This document shows, piece by piece, positions 47,744 through 55,823 of a stretch of DNA of 64,000 bases (positions are counted from its first letter, which is position 1; every line of letters begins with the position of its first letter). Where the stretch lies: NCBI RefSeq assembly GCF_949820605.1, contig NZ_CATKVU010000006.1, positions 2,236,001 through 2,300,000 of the forward strand. Reading direction: 5' to 3'. The DNA comes from Segatella copri (lineage in GTDB: Bacteria; Bacteroidota; Bacteroidia; Bacteroidales; Bacteroidaceae). The notes under the pieces are model-generated. The model was not told the origin of the DNA and made no database searches. It saw nothing but the letters and a program-made list of their open reading frames with translations. Position numbers and translations under genes: made by a program.

Positions 47744-47853
47744 CATCACAGCCGTATCTGCTCCTGGCATCTGTCTGCCACCTCCTTCCTATGCGTAACA
47801 CAGATAATAGTCTTATCGGCATACGAAGTAAAGAGGCGGTCGAAAAGAAGCTT
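47744..47853 (-). repeat. right 110-bp direct repeat (native ABC exporter 3' end)
   Basis: It is identical to 37963-38072 and contains the stop codon and last ~35 codons of the intact ABC exporter gene. Outside the repeat the two loci diverge completely on both sides. Confidence 0.95.
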
Positions 47854-49410
47854 CTCGGTTTCGGCATCCAGCGATGAGCTGATTTCATCAAGCAACAGAA
47901 TGTTACCTTCGCGCAAAAGACTGCGGGCTATGGCAATGCGCTGTGCCTGACCGCCACTCAAACGGGTGGCATGCTCTCCTATCTTCGTATCCATACCTGC
48001 CGGCAAACTGAAAACGAAATCGGCACAGGCTACATGAAGGGCTTCGGTAAGCTGCTCATCGGTAGCCACGGGATTGGCAAGAAGAAGATTATCGCGAATG
48101 GTTCCGCTCATCAGCGTATTACCCTGCTCTATATACACGATATGCGAACGCATGCCGGTTCCTTCTGTCTCTTTGCCCAGGGCATCATACAATACTATCC
48201 TTCCGCTATCGGGCTGGATGATACTCGACAAGAGACGCAGGATGGTGGTCTTGCCACAACCGGTTTCTCCTACTATCGCCACAGATGTGGCGGGACGGAA
48301 ATCATAAGAGAAATGACTGACGACAACTTTCTTTCGCTCATCGGGATATGAATAACTCACATCCTGAAGACGGATGCCGCAAGCACGCTGCAAAGGTATA
48401 GAAGCATCTGCCTGCACCAGAGATTCCTCCTGCTCGGTATTTTCAATCTCTACCAACCGGTCTACACTCGCTGATGCATGAATCAACTGGGGAATCATGC
48501 CCAAGAGCGACATGATAGGACTCTGTATCTGACCCACCAACTGCAGGAAGGCGGTCATCACACCAAAGGTTATCAACCCGTTCTTGAGTTGGATGGCACC
48601 ATAGACAAAGGCTCCGAAATAGCCGTAACTGAAGGTGAAAGCCAGGAGCAGACGGGACAACAAGGTAAAGCGGATTCTACGGCAGACCAGATGATGCAAA
48701 CGCTGCTGCATGCTGCCTACCCTACCGGAAACCGTGCTCTCTGCCTGCAAGGTTTTGATGGTGAGTTCATGTTCTACCGTCTCCTGAATCATCATCTGTA
48801 TGCTGCTCTCCTCCTCGCGTATCGCCAGCGTCATCTTCTTGAGTCGGCTGCCGAGATACTTGGCACAGACTGCAACCACCGGTGTCAACAACAGAAGACT
48901 CCATGCCAGAATGGAATCGATGGAACGCATCAGGAAGAAGGCACCGAAGAGCTGCACCAGGGTGACTACGATTGTGGGCAGGATATCCGTAACTACCGAA
49001 GAGGCTGATGAGAGATCGCGCTCCAAACGCTGGCTGATGTCGCCGGAAAGCATATCAGAAGCAGGCTTTCCGGAACCAGCCTCAGCCTGATGCTTAACGG
49101 CATAGAGTTTCCTGCCCAGCACAAACCGGAAGAGGCGGCTACGCATATCATTCTGGAGAATAACCTCGGTGATGCCGGAAAGATAGAATGCCAGCTGGCG
49201 AAGGGCTATCAGCAGGGCGATGACAGAAAAAAGCACGATGGTTTCGCACAGCACATTGCCACGCCAGATCACCACATCGATGAACCGGCGACACAGCCAG
49301 ACGAGCCACAAACCTAATGCTACCTGCAGAAGACCGGCGATGATGCGCAACAGCAAACGTCCCCGGACAGCAGACATCTGGCGAAAAAACCATAGTGCAT
49401 ACTTCCTCAT
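47746..49410 (-). CDS. ABC exporter, fused permease and ATPase
   Basis: The 554-residue half-transporter has a six-helix membrane domain (about 1-300) and an ATPase domain with Walker A GETGCGKTT, signature LSGGQAQR, Walker B ILLLDE and H-loop VTHRK. There is no N-terminal C39 peptidase domain. The start at 49410 overlaps the PqqD-like stop by ATGA. It ends the peptide-maturation cassette and probably exports its product. Its last ~35 codons are duplicated at 37963-38072, so the island sits exactly at its 3' end without breaking it. Confidence 0.9.
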   Translation of the reverse strand: MRKYALWFFRQMSAVRGRLLLRIIAGLLQVALGLWLVWLCRRFIDVVIWRGNVLCETIVLFSVIALLIALRQLAFYLSGITEVILQNDMRSRLFRFVLGRKLYAVKHQAEAGSGKPASDMLSGDISQRLERDLSSASSVVTDILPTIVVTLVQLFGAFFLMRSIDSILAWSLLLLTPVVAVCAKYLGSRLKKMTLAIREEESSIQMMIQETVEHELTIKTLQAESTVSGRVGSMQQRLHHLVCRRIRFTLLSRLLLAFTFSYGYFGAFVYGAIQLKNGLITFGVMTAFLQLVGQIQSPIMSLLGMIPQLIHASASVDRLVEIENTEQEESLVQADASIPLQRACGIRLQDVSYSYPDERKKVVVSHFSYDFRPATSVAIVGETGCGKTTILRLLSSIIQPDSGRIVLYDALGKETEGTGMRSHIVYIEQGNTLMSGTIRDNLLLANPVATDEQLTEALHVACADFVFSLPAGMDTKIGEHATRLSGGQAQRIAIARSLLREGNILLLDEISSSLDAETEKLLFDRLFTSYADKTIICVTHRKEVADRCQEQIRL

Positions 49411-49673
49411 ACCAGTCCCTCTTTCTGCCACTGGGCAATAATCGCCTCGCAGTCTTTTTCTGCCTGAGCCATGACTACATCATACTCATCGCACAGAGCC
49501 TGAGCCAACGAAGCTACCGTAAAATCGCCCTGTTTCTCAGCCGTCTTCCAGAGAAAGGCGGCAGTTTCGTTGAGACTGATCAACTTGGTAAAGTCTACAG
49601 CCTGCATACCTTCGGCTGTTACCACATACTCACCGCAAATTTCGCGGAGCTTGAAATCTTTCTTGATCTTCAT
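49407..49673 (-). CDS. PqqD-like peptide chaperone (RRE fold)
   Basis: The 88-residue protein matches the PqqD family: FKLREICGEYVVTAEG at the start, then ISLNETAAFLWK, the hallmark of RiPP recognition elements. Such proteins bind leader peptides and present them to modifying enzymes. It lies between a peptidase gene and the ABC exporter, overlapping the latter by four bases. Confidence 0.85.
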   Translation of the reverse strand: MKIKKDFKLREICGEYVVTAEGMQAVDFTKLISLNETAAFLWKTAEKQGDFTVASLAQALCDEYDVVMAQAEKDCEAIIAQWQKEGLV

Positions 49674-49686
49674 TGTATCTTGTTTT

Positions 49687-50190
49687 TTAGTTTTTATATG
49701 ATAAACGGATATAGAGCTTGATAATTTTAAGCAAGGCCCTACGCACAGGCCTCAACCTCTGCCATCTGTACCAGCTTCTGAGCGCTTTCTGCGAGATGAG
49801 ACTCTTACGGCTGCCGTCGGGACAGATGACAGCATGCGCCTTCGCAATGACATCCTTGCGCAGGCAATGCTCCTTAAAACCGAGATTTCCATCGCCCGTC
49901 AGCACGATACGGCAATCATCTGCTGAAAAAGATACGGGGGAAGCTGCTCCTGCAACAGGCTCTATTCCGATGATGCGATGCACCACCGGATAGCCTTCTT
50001 CTACCCTCGCCATCACTATATCGCCCACCTTCAACTCGCCTTCTACCGGATAGAATTCTACACAATCTCTATCACCTACGATAAAGGGAAGCATGCTGGT
50101 TCCTTTGACCGGAAACTTGACAGGACGACCTTCACGGATGAATTGCTCGAGCGCGGCTATTGCCTTATATTTTGAATCGGATGTATTCAT
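49687..50190 (-). CDS. S24/S26-type signal peptidase-like protein
   Basis: The 167-residue protein has the catalytic-serine box KGTSMLPFI (about residue 30) and GDIVMARVEEGYPVVHRIIGI, where His replaces the usual general-base Lys as in SipW/ER-type signal peptidases. GDGN follows. There is no strong N-terminal membrane anchor, so it may act in the cytoplasm or at the exporter, for example removing a leader from a matured peptide. Size and motifs are intact. It lies 13 bases upstream of the PqqD-like gene. Confidence 0.75.
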   Translation of the reverse strand: MNTSDSKYKAIAALEQFIREGRPVKFPVKGTSMLPFIVGDRDCVEFYPVEGELKVGDIVMARVEEGYPVVHRIIGIEPVAGAASPVSFSADDCRIVLTGDGNLGFKEHCLRKDVIAKAHAVICPDGSRKSLISQKALRSWYRWQRLRPVRRALLKIIKLYIRLSYKN

Positions 50191-50229
50191 CTTTCTATTG
50201 TACGATTGGTTTTTACCCGACGGTTGGTT

Positions 50230-51153
50230 TTACAGACTGATGGTCTGACTGCAAAGGAGGGCTGCACCGGCATCAGGCAGACAGTCGAGCTGATAAAGCC
50301 GGGTAGCCCCGATCAGCTTCTCTATCGTTTGATGCTGGCCATCTGCAATTTTCTTCTCCCATGCCTTGCCGGAGACAGAAGTCTTGATAGACACATAAGA
50401 CTCTATGACGGTCTGTTTTCTGATTTTATTCTCTGGTGCCTGGCGCAATTGGACAATTGCCCCTATCGGATATTCCTCGTTCTTATAGCAAGGTGTCTTT
50501 CCGCTCCAAGGCGAGCCACTCACCATGGGCGTTCCTTCGTGCGATATATATACCACCGGGTTGTCATCATTCAGCAATCGGGTGCCATCGATATGTTTGA
50601 GCCACAGTCCGGAATGCGTACTCTTGCCCGTTCCGCTCTTGCCCAGGAAGAGATAAGCCTTTCCATCCTTTACTATGGTAGAAGAATGAAACAGGAGTGT
50701 ATTTCCGGCAGCCGAACGCATGGCATAAAGCAGCATCAGCGAGGTGTCAACGGTTGCCTTGAGGGACCCGAAAGCCGACTTCTGGCTGAAGGTACCAGCA
50801 GGAACCAGAAGACTGGAATGCTGATAATCATGACCTGTAACCAGTATCGATTTCATATCAGTCATTGCCATCAGGAACGCCTTCTGCTTCTCTCCCAGAC
50901 TACCGCTGATAATGAGCTGTCCCTCCTCATCCTGTCTGCATTCCTCCTTGAAACCGGCAGGTTTCCTCAGTTCTTCCCCGCTTTCGTTCAAGGTAAGAGA
51001 GAAGGAGGTCAGGGCAGCAGATGCGACCTGTTCATCGCATTCAAACGCCTGATAAGGCTCCAGTAAAACAGCCATCATCTCCTGAGAGGAATCAGGATAA
51101 GAAAGGCTGAACCCGACATGGGCTACCTGATAATGCTTTATAATAGATTCCAT
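50230..51153 (-). CDS. HPr-kinase-like P-loop protein of peptide cassette
   Basis: The 307-residue protein has a P-loop LGKSGTGKST at about residue 170. LLNDDNPVVYI and PWSGKTPCYKNEEYPIGAIVQL follow, as in HPr kinase/phosphorylase-related proteins encoded beside PqqD-like and lasso-peptide genes. In some lasso-peptide clusters such kinases phosphorylate the peptide. Here it may modify a peptide product, but no substrate is known. Its ATG overlaps the TAA of a 26-codon ORF (TAATG). Confidence 0.75.
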   Translation of the reverse strand: MESIIKHYQVAHVGFSLSYPDSSQEMMAVLLEPYQAFECDEQVASAALTSFSLTLNESGEELRKPAGFKEECRQDEEGQLIISGSLGEKQKAFLMAMTDMKSILVTGHDYQHSSLLVPAGTFSQKSAFGSLKATVDTSLMLLYAMRSAAGNTLLFHSSTIVKDGKAYLFLGKSGTGKSTHSGLWLKHIDGTRLLNDDNPVVYISHEGTPMVSGSPWSGKTPCYKNEEYPIGAIVQLRQAPENKIRKQTVIESYVSIKTSVSGKAWEKKIADGQHQTIEKLIGATRLYQLDCLPDAGAALLCSQTISL

Positions 51154-51233
51154 TATTCTGTAATTTCATTTATGCTCCCTATCAGGAACGGTTCAAGTTT
51201 TTCATTACTGCAACAAAGGCTCAGAGGCCTCAT
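51153..51233 (-). CDS. 26-residue leader ORF, possible precursor peptide
   Basis: The ATG lies about 18 bases after the -7 box, so it would be the first ORF on the transcript. The product (MRPLSLCCSNEKLEPFLIGS then INEITE) has adjacent cysteines and an acidic end. Its TAA overlaps the ATG of the kinase-like gene, the usual sign of translational coupling. It may be a RiPP precursor, a regulatory leader peptide, or chance. No similar peptide is known to me. Confidence 0.4.
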   Translation of the reverse strand: MRPLSLCCSNEKLEPFLIGSINEITE

Positions 51234-51250
51234 TGTCTGCAATTTTGCAA

Positions 51251-51281
51251 CAAAAATACGATTTTTATCTGAGAAAGCCAA
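51251..51281 (-). promoter_or_regulatory. promoter of the peptide-maturation cassette
   Basis: On the minus strand TTG (51279-51281) and TATTTTTG (51251-51258) are exactly 20 bases apart, a full match to the Bacteroidota consensus. Confidence 0.7.
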
Positions 51282-51342
51282 ATCTTTCTCTATCTTTCTT
51301 CAAATTACTGAAGTTTTGCAGATGGAAATCGGCGCACAAAAA

Positions 51343-51380
51343 AAAGAGATGAAGTATTATTGATTTTGCTTCATCTCTTT
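51343..51380. terminator. glmM terminator
   Basis: An A-run and GAGATGAAG/CTTCATCTC stem with T-run lie just beyond the glmM stop on the minus strand. Confidence 0.8.
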
Positions 51381-51403
51381 TTTATGATTTTATATTCAGT
51401 ATC

Positions 51404-52795
51404 TTACTGCATATCGTAAACCACCTGCATGAGTTTCTTGCCCAGTTCATCAGCCTGCTCCATGGTAGAGGCCTCGCTATATACGCGGATGATAGGCTCG
51501 GTATTACTCTTGCGGAGGTGAACCCACTTGTCAGGGAAATCGAGCTTGACGCCATCGATATCTGTTACGGTGACATCCTTCTCCTTACCATACATCTCCT
51601 TAACCTTCAAGAGGATCGCATCTACATCGGTAGATGGAGTCAGGTCGATGCGGTTCTTGGCGATGAAATAGTTAGGGAAGCTGGCACGGAGCTCGCTCAC
51701 CTTGCAGCCCTTGTGAGCCAGACTGCTCAGGAAGAGGGCGATACCAACGAGGGCATCACGACCGTAATGGCTCTCTGGATAGATAACTCCACCATTTCCT
51801 TCACCACCGATAACGGCGTGAACATCCTTCATCTTGGTAGTTACATTCACCTCGCCTACAGCAGCTGCGGTGTACTTGCCACCATGCTTCTCTGTAACAT
51901 CACGGAGGGCACGGGTAGATGAAAGGTTGCTGACGGTATTGCCTGGAGTCTTGCTCAACACGTAATCTGCCACACTTACCAAGGTATACTCTTCGCCAAA
52001 CATCTTGCCATCTTCGCAGATGAAAGCCAGACGGTCAACATCAGGGTCTACAACGATACCCATATCGTAGCCACCCTTCTTCAACTCATCCATGATACCA
52101 CCGAGGTTCTTCTCCAATGGCTCCGGATTATGAGCGAAGTCGCCTGTAGGCTCACCATTGAGGAAAGTATATGCTACACCGAGCGCATCGAGCAACTCAG
52201 GGAGAATAACGCCACCAACAGAGTTGATGGAATCTACACAAACCTTGAAATGAGCATTTCTGATAGCCTCTACATCAACGAGCTTCAAAGCAAGTACTGA
52301 GTCGATATGGCGCTTGTTGAAGGTATTGTCTTCAGTATATTTTCCGAGATGATCTACATCCGCATAGTCGAAGTCTTCCTTCTCTGCAATACCCAGCACC
52401 TCGTTACCATTAGCTGCAGTAAGGAACTCACCCTTCTCGTTGAGGAGCTTGAGGGCATTCCACTGGCGTGGGTTGTGAGAAGCTGTGATGATGATACCGC
52501 CGGCTGCACCACTCATGGTAACAGCAAGTTCGGTGGTAGGAGTTGTAGCCAGGCCGATGTTCAACACATCGTAGCCCATACCCATGAGGGTTCCACAAAC
52601 CACGTTTTTTACCATCTCGCCAGAGATGCGTGCATCACGGCCTACAACGATGGTATTACTCTCTGAAGCACCGCTACGGCGAATGAAGGTAGCGTATGCT
52701 GAAGTGAACTTTACGATATCGAGCGGATTCAAAGTATCGCCCGCTGGACCGCCGATAGTACCGCGGATACCAGAAATTGACTTAATCAGTGTCAT
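51404..52795 (-). CDS. glmM: phosphoglucosamine mutase (phosphohexomutase family)
   Basis: The 463-residue enzyme is an alpha-D-phosphohexomutase. The start SISGIRGTIGG, the catalytic serine loop TASHNPRQWNALK, the metal loop DPDVDRLAF (DxDxDR) and the sugar-binding GGEGNGGVI are all present. The C-terminal phosphate-binding loop is RKSNTEPIIRVYSEA. It probably converts glucosamine-6-P to glucosamine-1-P for peptidoglycan; phosphomannomutase activity cannot be excluded. The start at 52795 is preferred; an upstream in-frame ATG would overlap the DUF4827 gene. It shares the promoter of that gene. Confidence 0.88.
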   Translation of the reverse strand: MTLIKSISGIRGTIGGPAGDTLNPLDIVKFTSAYATFIRRSGASESNTIVVGRDARISGEMVKNVVCGTLMGMGYDVLNIGLATTPTTELAVTMSGAAGGIIITASHNPRQWNALKLLNEKGEFLTAANGNEVLGIAEKEDFDYADVDHLGKYTEDNTFNKRHIDSVLALKLVDVEAIRNAHFKVCVDSINSVGGVILPELLDALGVAYTFLNGEPTGDFAHNPEPLEKNLGGIMDELKKGGYDMGIVVDPDVDRLAFICEDGKMFGEEYTLVSVADYVLSKTPGNTVSNLSSTRALRDVTEKHGGKYTAAAVGEVNVTTKMKDVHAVIGGEGNGGVIYPESHYGRDALVGIALFLSSLAHKGCKVSELRASFPNYFIAKNRIDLTPSTDVDAILLKVKEMYGKEKDVTVTDIDGVKLDFPDKWVHLRKSNTEPIIRVYSEASTMEQADELGKKLMQVVYDMQ

Positions 52796-52815
52796 AAATA
52801 TATCTCTTTTTATGT

Positions 52816-53511
52816 TTATCTTCCTTTCTGCAGGGTCATGTCGTAGACACATGCCTGCACACTGCCCGATGCCGATGTGGTACCGTAAGAATGAGGTACA
52901 AGCAGGCGGACATGAGCGATGCGGTCATCATCAGTCTTTGGTCTGCCTATCTTAACCCAAGAGAACGGGATGAGCCAACCGCTAGGTACGGTAGAACTTA
53001 TACCAGTATAGCTGGAATTATAGGTAAGAGCCATCAGACTGGCTTTAGGATTAACGAAAGAACCGGTGAAAGTACCGGAAGTATTGGTAACGCTCATCTT
53101 ATCTACATAATAGGAATAAGCAGGAACATTGTTTGAAAGCGTGAGACACTTATTGCTCATTTCTGCAGCATACGAAAGGTTATACTCATCAAAACGGACC
53201 AGCACATCTGCCGTTTCGCCCTTCTTGATATAGTCGCCACATCCCTGGTCAATCACCTGCATGTAGATACCGTTACTGTTGAAAAGTACCCATTCGTTGT
53301 TGTTCTTTGCTGTATCTGTCAACCTTTGATTATCATTCCAACGTCTGGTGAACTCATCCTCAGAGATGACCTTAATATTTTCCTTACGCAAGAAGGAGCT
53401 GATAGAATCAAGCTCTCTGTCGCGCTTATCCTTATAAGTCTCACTATCATTGCATGCGGCAAACGATAAAACAGCCGCGAAAGCAATCATTGCAAACAAA
53501 AATTTCTTCAT
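52816..53511 (-). CDS. DUF4827 lipoprotein
   Basis: The 231-residue lipoprotein has a signal ending SFAAC. The mature part starts with a helical segment (YKDKRDRELDSISSFLRKENIKVIS) followed by a compact beta domain (GCGDYIKKGETADVLVRFDEY, PSGWLIPFSWVKIGR). It resembles the FKBP-like/DUF4827 lipoproteins that precede glmM in Bacteroidales; function unknown. The start at 53511 is required because the -7 box lies at 53540-53547. The gap to glmM is 20 bases. Confidence 0.8.
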   Translation of the reverse strand: MKKFLFAMIAFAAVLSFAACNDSETYKDKRDRELDSISSFLRKENIKVISEDEFTRRWNDNQRLTDTAKNNNEWVLFNSNGIYMQVIDQGCGDYIKKGETADVLVRFDEYNLSYAAEMSNKCLTLSNNVPAYSYYVDKMSVTNTSGTFTGSFVNPKASLMALTYNSSYTGISSTVPSGWLIPFSWVKIGRPKTDDDRIAHVRLLVPHSYGTTSASGSVQACVYDMTLQKGR

Positions 53512-53539
53512 TCTTCTTTTTAAAATCTGATTTATTGGG

Positions 53540-53547
53540 CAAAGGTA
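53540..53547 (-). promoter_or_regulatory. promoter -7 box of DUF4827-glmM
   Basis: The minus strand reads TACCTTTG, about 29 bases before the lipoprotein ATG, and rules out a longer reading of that gene. Confidence 0.65.
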
Positions 53548-53674
53548 CAAAAAAGATAAGACAACACCGAGAGGAATAGGTTGATTTTATTATTATTTAT
53601 CACTTATTATCATCCTATTGCCTCAAAACGGGGTTGTTTTCTGTCTTTTTCGTCATTTCTAAGGAAGAAAACGG

Positions 53675-54715
53675 TTACTTCAGCATATCAGCGTATGCCA
53701 GGATAGCCTTCAGTGCTATCTGCTCTGCCTCCTGTATGCTGCAAAGCAATTTGCCACCAGAAGCATTGCGATGACCGCCACCATTGAAGAACTCGGCTGC
53801 CATCTTATTGCATGGGAAATCGTCTACCGAACGGAGACTTACCAATATGCGATTGTCTATATCTGTATCTTCACGAAGAGAAATGGAGAGTTTGTGTCCC
53901 TTGATGGTAAGAGGTACGTTAACCAGTCCTTCCAGGTCACCCTTGATAAAGTCATACTTCTTCAACTCTTTACGGGTCACGGTATAGAAACTGGCATGAA
54001 GTCCCTCTACTACCTGCAGCTTTTCATTCATCAGATAGCCACGGAACCGGACTGCCGGAATACGGGCATTATTGAAGACATTACGGTAAATCTTATCCTT
54101 GTCGATGTTCTTAGTAAGCAGCAAGCAGATGATGTAATAGATATAAGGCTGGGTAGAATTATAGGTGAAACCGCCCGTATCGGTCATCATGCCGCAATAG
54201 ATGCAGGTAGCCCAGGTCTGATCCATCTGTGGGAAACCTCCCAACTGCCAGACTACACGGAATACCAGGTCGCTGGCACTGCTGGCATGTGGCTGCGAAA
54301 CCAGCAGCTTAGCCTCAAGATTAGGAGCCAGATGGTGGTCGATGATGACACGCTGAGTCTTGCAACCCAACAATACATGATCCATCTCATCAAGACGTCC
54401 CTCGCTGCTAAAGTCAACACAGCATACCAGGTCGGCTTCATCAAAAGCTCGCTGCACCAGTTCAGGCTGTCTGTCATATCGCAGGATACCGGCAGCTCCA
54501 GGCAACCAGGAAATAGAATCCGGTACCATATCCGGCACACAAATGTCAACTTTCTTACCCAAAGAGCGAAGATAACCAGCCCATCCCAAAGAAGAGCCGA
54601 TGGCATCACCGTCTGGCGACTTATGTGCACAAACGACAATACGATGAGAAGCCGCTATCGTCTCTCGGAGAATAGCGGCTTCCTGATCTGTCAATATATT
54701 AATGTTTATATCCAT
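53675..54715 (-). CDS. DHH/DHHA1 phosphoesterase (NrnA-like)
   Basis: The 346-residue cytosolic phosphoesterase has VCAHKSPDGDAIGSSLG (motif I), CCVDFSS, IDHHLAPN (the DHH motif) and CGMMTDTGGF, then the DHHA1 domain with FNGGGHRNASGG. NrnA-type enzymes degrade nanoRNA or cyclic dinucleotide products such as pApA. The exact substrate is not determined by sequence. Start ATG at 54715. It lies nine bases after the nucleotidyltransferase gene and is probably co-transcribed. Confidence 0.88.
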   Translation of the reverse strand: MDININILTDQEAAILRETIAASHRIVVCAHKSPDGDAIGSSLGWAGYLRSLGKKVDICVPDMVPDSISWLPGAAGILRYDRQPELVQRAFDEADLVCCVDFSSEGRLDEMDHVLLGCKTQRVIIDHHLAPNLEAKLLVSQPHASSASDLVFRVVWQLGGFPQMDQTWATCIYCGMMTDTGGFTYNSTQPYIYYIICLLLTKNIDKDKIYRNVFNNARIPAVRFRGYLMNEKLQVVEGLHASFYTVTRKELKKYDFIKGDLEGLVNVPLTIKGHKLSISLREDTDIDNRILVSLRSVDDFPCNKMAAEFFNGGGHRNASGGKLLCSIQEAEQIALKAILAYADMLK

Positions 54716-54724
54716 CACATCAAA

Positions 54725-55636
54725 TTAGAAGAGCTTGTTAGGATAAACACCCTCATCGATAAGATGCTGGATCTTATCAACAACACTCTGGCGGTCGGCT
54801 GCATAAGTTACACCAAACCACTTGCTGGTAGTATCGAGCACCTTAACGGTAGCTGTACCCTCATTGATGAGTTTGTTGACCATCAATGGGATGAAGAACT
54901 CAGCCTTCTTATTTTCCATATTCTTAGGATCACTCAAGAACTCCTTGAAGTACTCCTCACTATGCTGGAAGTAATCAGGTGTGAAGCCCCAAACGTTCAT
55001 GGAAACAGGAGTATTGTCGCCAACAGCAACCCACTCGCCCTGCTCGTCCTTGTAAGATACCTTACCGTCGATACGCATGATCTCGGTACGCTCTACACAG
55101 GTAGTAAGGTTCTCATCAGCATCCTTAGAGCAGATGCCGCGAGCTACGGTACCATTCTCACTCAAGGTATTACCTACACGGAAACCAACCATGGCATAAC
55201 GGTTCTTGCTGCCCTCTGGAAGTTCAGAGAGGAACTTGCCGATTACCATGAAGCAATCGCGGTTGTAGAAGTCATCGCAGTTGATTACGCAGAAAGGTTC
55301 CTTGATGATATCCTTTGCCATCAGAACAGCATGGTTTGTACCCCATGGCTTCTCACGACCTTCTGGTACAGAGAATCCCTCAGGGAGATCATCCAATGCC
55401 TGGAAGCAAAGTTCTGCAGGAATATGACCCTCATACTTTGAAAGAATCTTCTCACGGAACTGATCTTCGAAGTCCTTGCGGATAACGAATACGATCTTTC
55501 CAAAACCAGCCTGAATAGCATCATAGATGCTGTAGTCCATGATAGTCTCACCATTAGGACCCAGACCATCAAGCTGTTTCAAACCACCATAACGGCTACC
55601 CATACCGGCAGCCAGAAGCAATAACGTAGGTTTCAT
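54725..55636 (-). CDS. sugar-phosphate nucleotidyltransferase-like protein
   Basis: The 303-residue protein has the nucleotidyltransferase signature LLLAAGMGSRYGGLKQL at its N-terminus and VINCDDFYN as the metal-binding stretch. The conserved Bacteroidota version includes NVWGFTPDYFQHSEEYF and WFGVTYAADR. It likely transfers a nucleotide to a sugar-1-phosphate for cell-surface polysaccharide. The substrate is unclear. The 55636 start follows the TACTTTTG box; the longer reading frame would cross the promoter. Confidence 0.8.
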   Translation of the reverse strand: MKPTLLLLAAGMGSRYGGLKQLDGLGPNGETIMDYSIYDAIQAGFGKIVFVIRKDFEDQFREKILSKYEGHIPAELCFQALDDLPEGFSVPEGREKPWGTNHAVLMAKDIIKEPFCVINCDDFYNRDCFMVIGKFLSELPEGSKNRYAMVGFRVGNTLSENGTVARGICSKDADENLTTCVERTEIMRIDGKVSYKDEQGEWVAVGDNTPVSMNVWGFTPDYFQHSEEYFKEFLSDPKNMENKKAEFFIPLMVNKLINEGTATVKVLDTTSKWFGVTYAADRQSVVDKIQHLIDEGVYPNKLF

Positions 55637-55690
55637 TTTGTCTATACTTTTATTTATTAATAGTTGATAGTTATTAAAAAAATAACGATG

Positions 55691-55698
55691 CAAAAGTA
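55691..55698 (-). promoter_or_regulatory. promoter -7 box of nucleotidyltransferase-DHH operon
   Basis: The minus strand reads TACTTTTG, about 55 bases before the ATG. The remaining bases to 55823 are AT-rich with no gene. Confidence 0.65.
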
Positions 55699-55823
55699 AC
55701 AAAAAAAATGCAGTTAACCGCACGTTTTTCTACTTTTTTTTGATTAATATCAATTTTTGTCCTTTTATGCACTATCTGTAACACATATCAGACTTATTTC
55801 CGGACACATCTCCCAGGCTAAAC

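Larger units (their letters stand above)
37963..47853 (+). mobile_element. defence island between 110-bp direct repeats
   Basis: The 9.8-kb segment carries six closely spaced plus-strand genes and is bounded by perfect 110-bp direct repeats. Recombination between them would leave one copy and restore an intact ABC gene and its downstream junction. Repeats of this length are far beyond a transposase target duplication. They resemble the att-like gene-end duplications of integrative elements, or a product of homologous recombination. No integrase lies inside; a recombinase remnant abuts the left end. Confidence 0.75.

Noticed and set aside
37963..47853. Composite transposon with target-site duplication
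   Set aside because: A 110-bp repeat is far too long for a target duplication, no transposase is present, and the repeat is a gene end.
51118..51363. An 81-codon plus-strand frame opposite the peptide-cassette promoter
   Set aside because: It overlaps the consensus minus-strand promoter and kinase start and shows no family features.
53771..55441. A 556-codon open frame on the plus strand
   Set aside because: It lies antisense to the DHH phosphoesterase and nucleotidyltransferase genes, both of which have clear family motifs and promoters. The frame shows no family signature.
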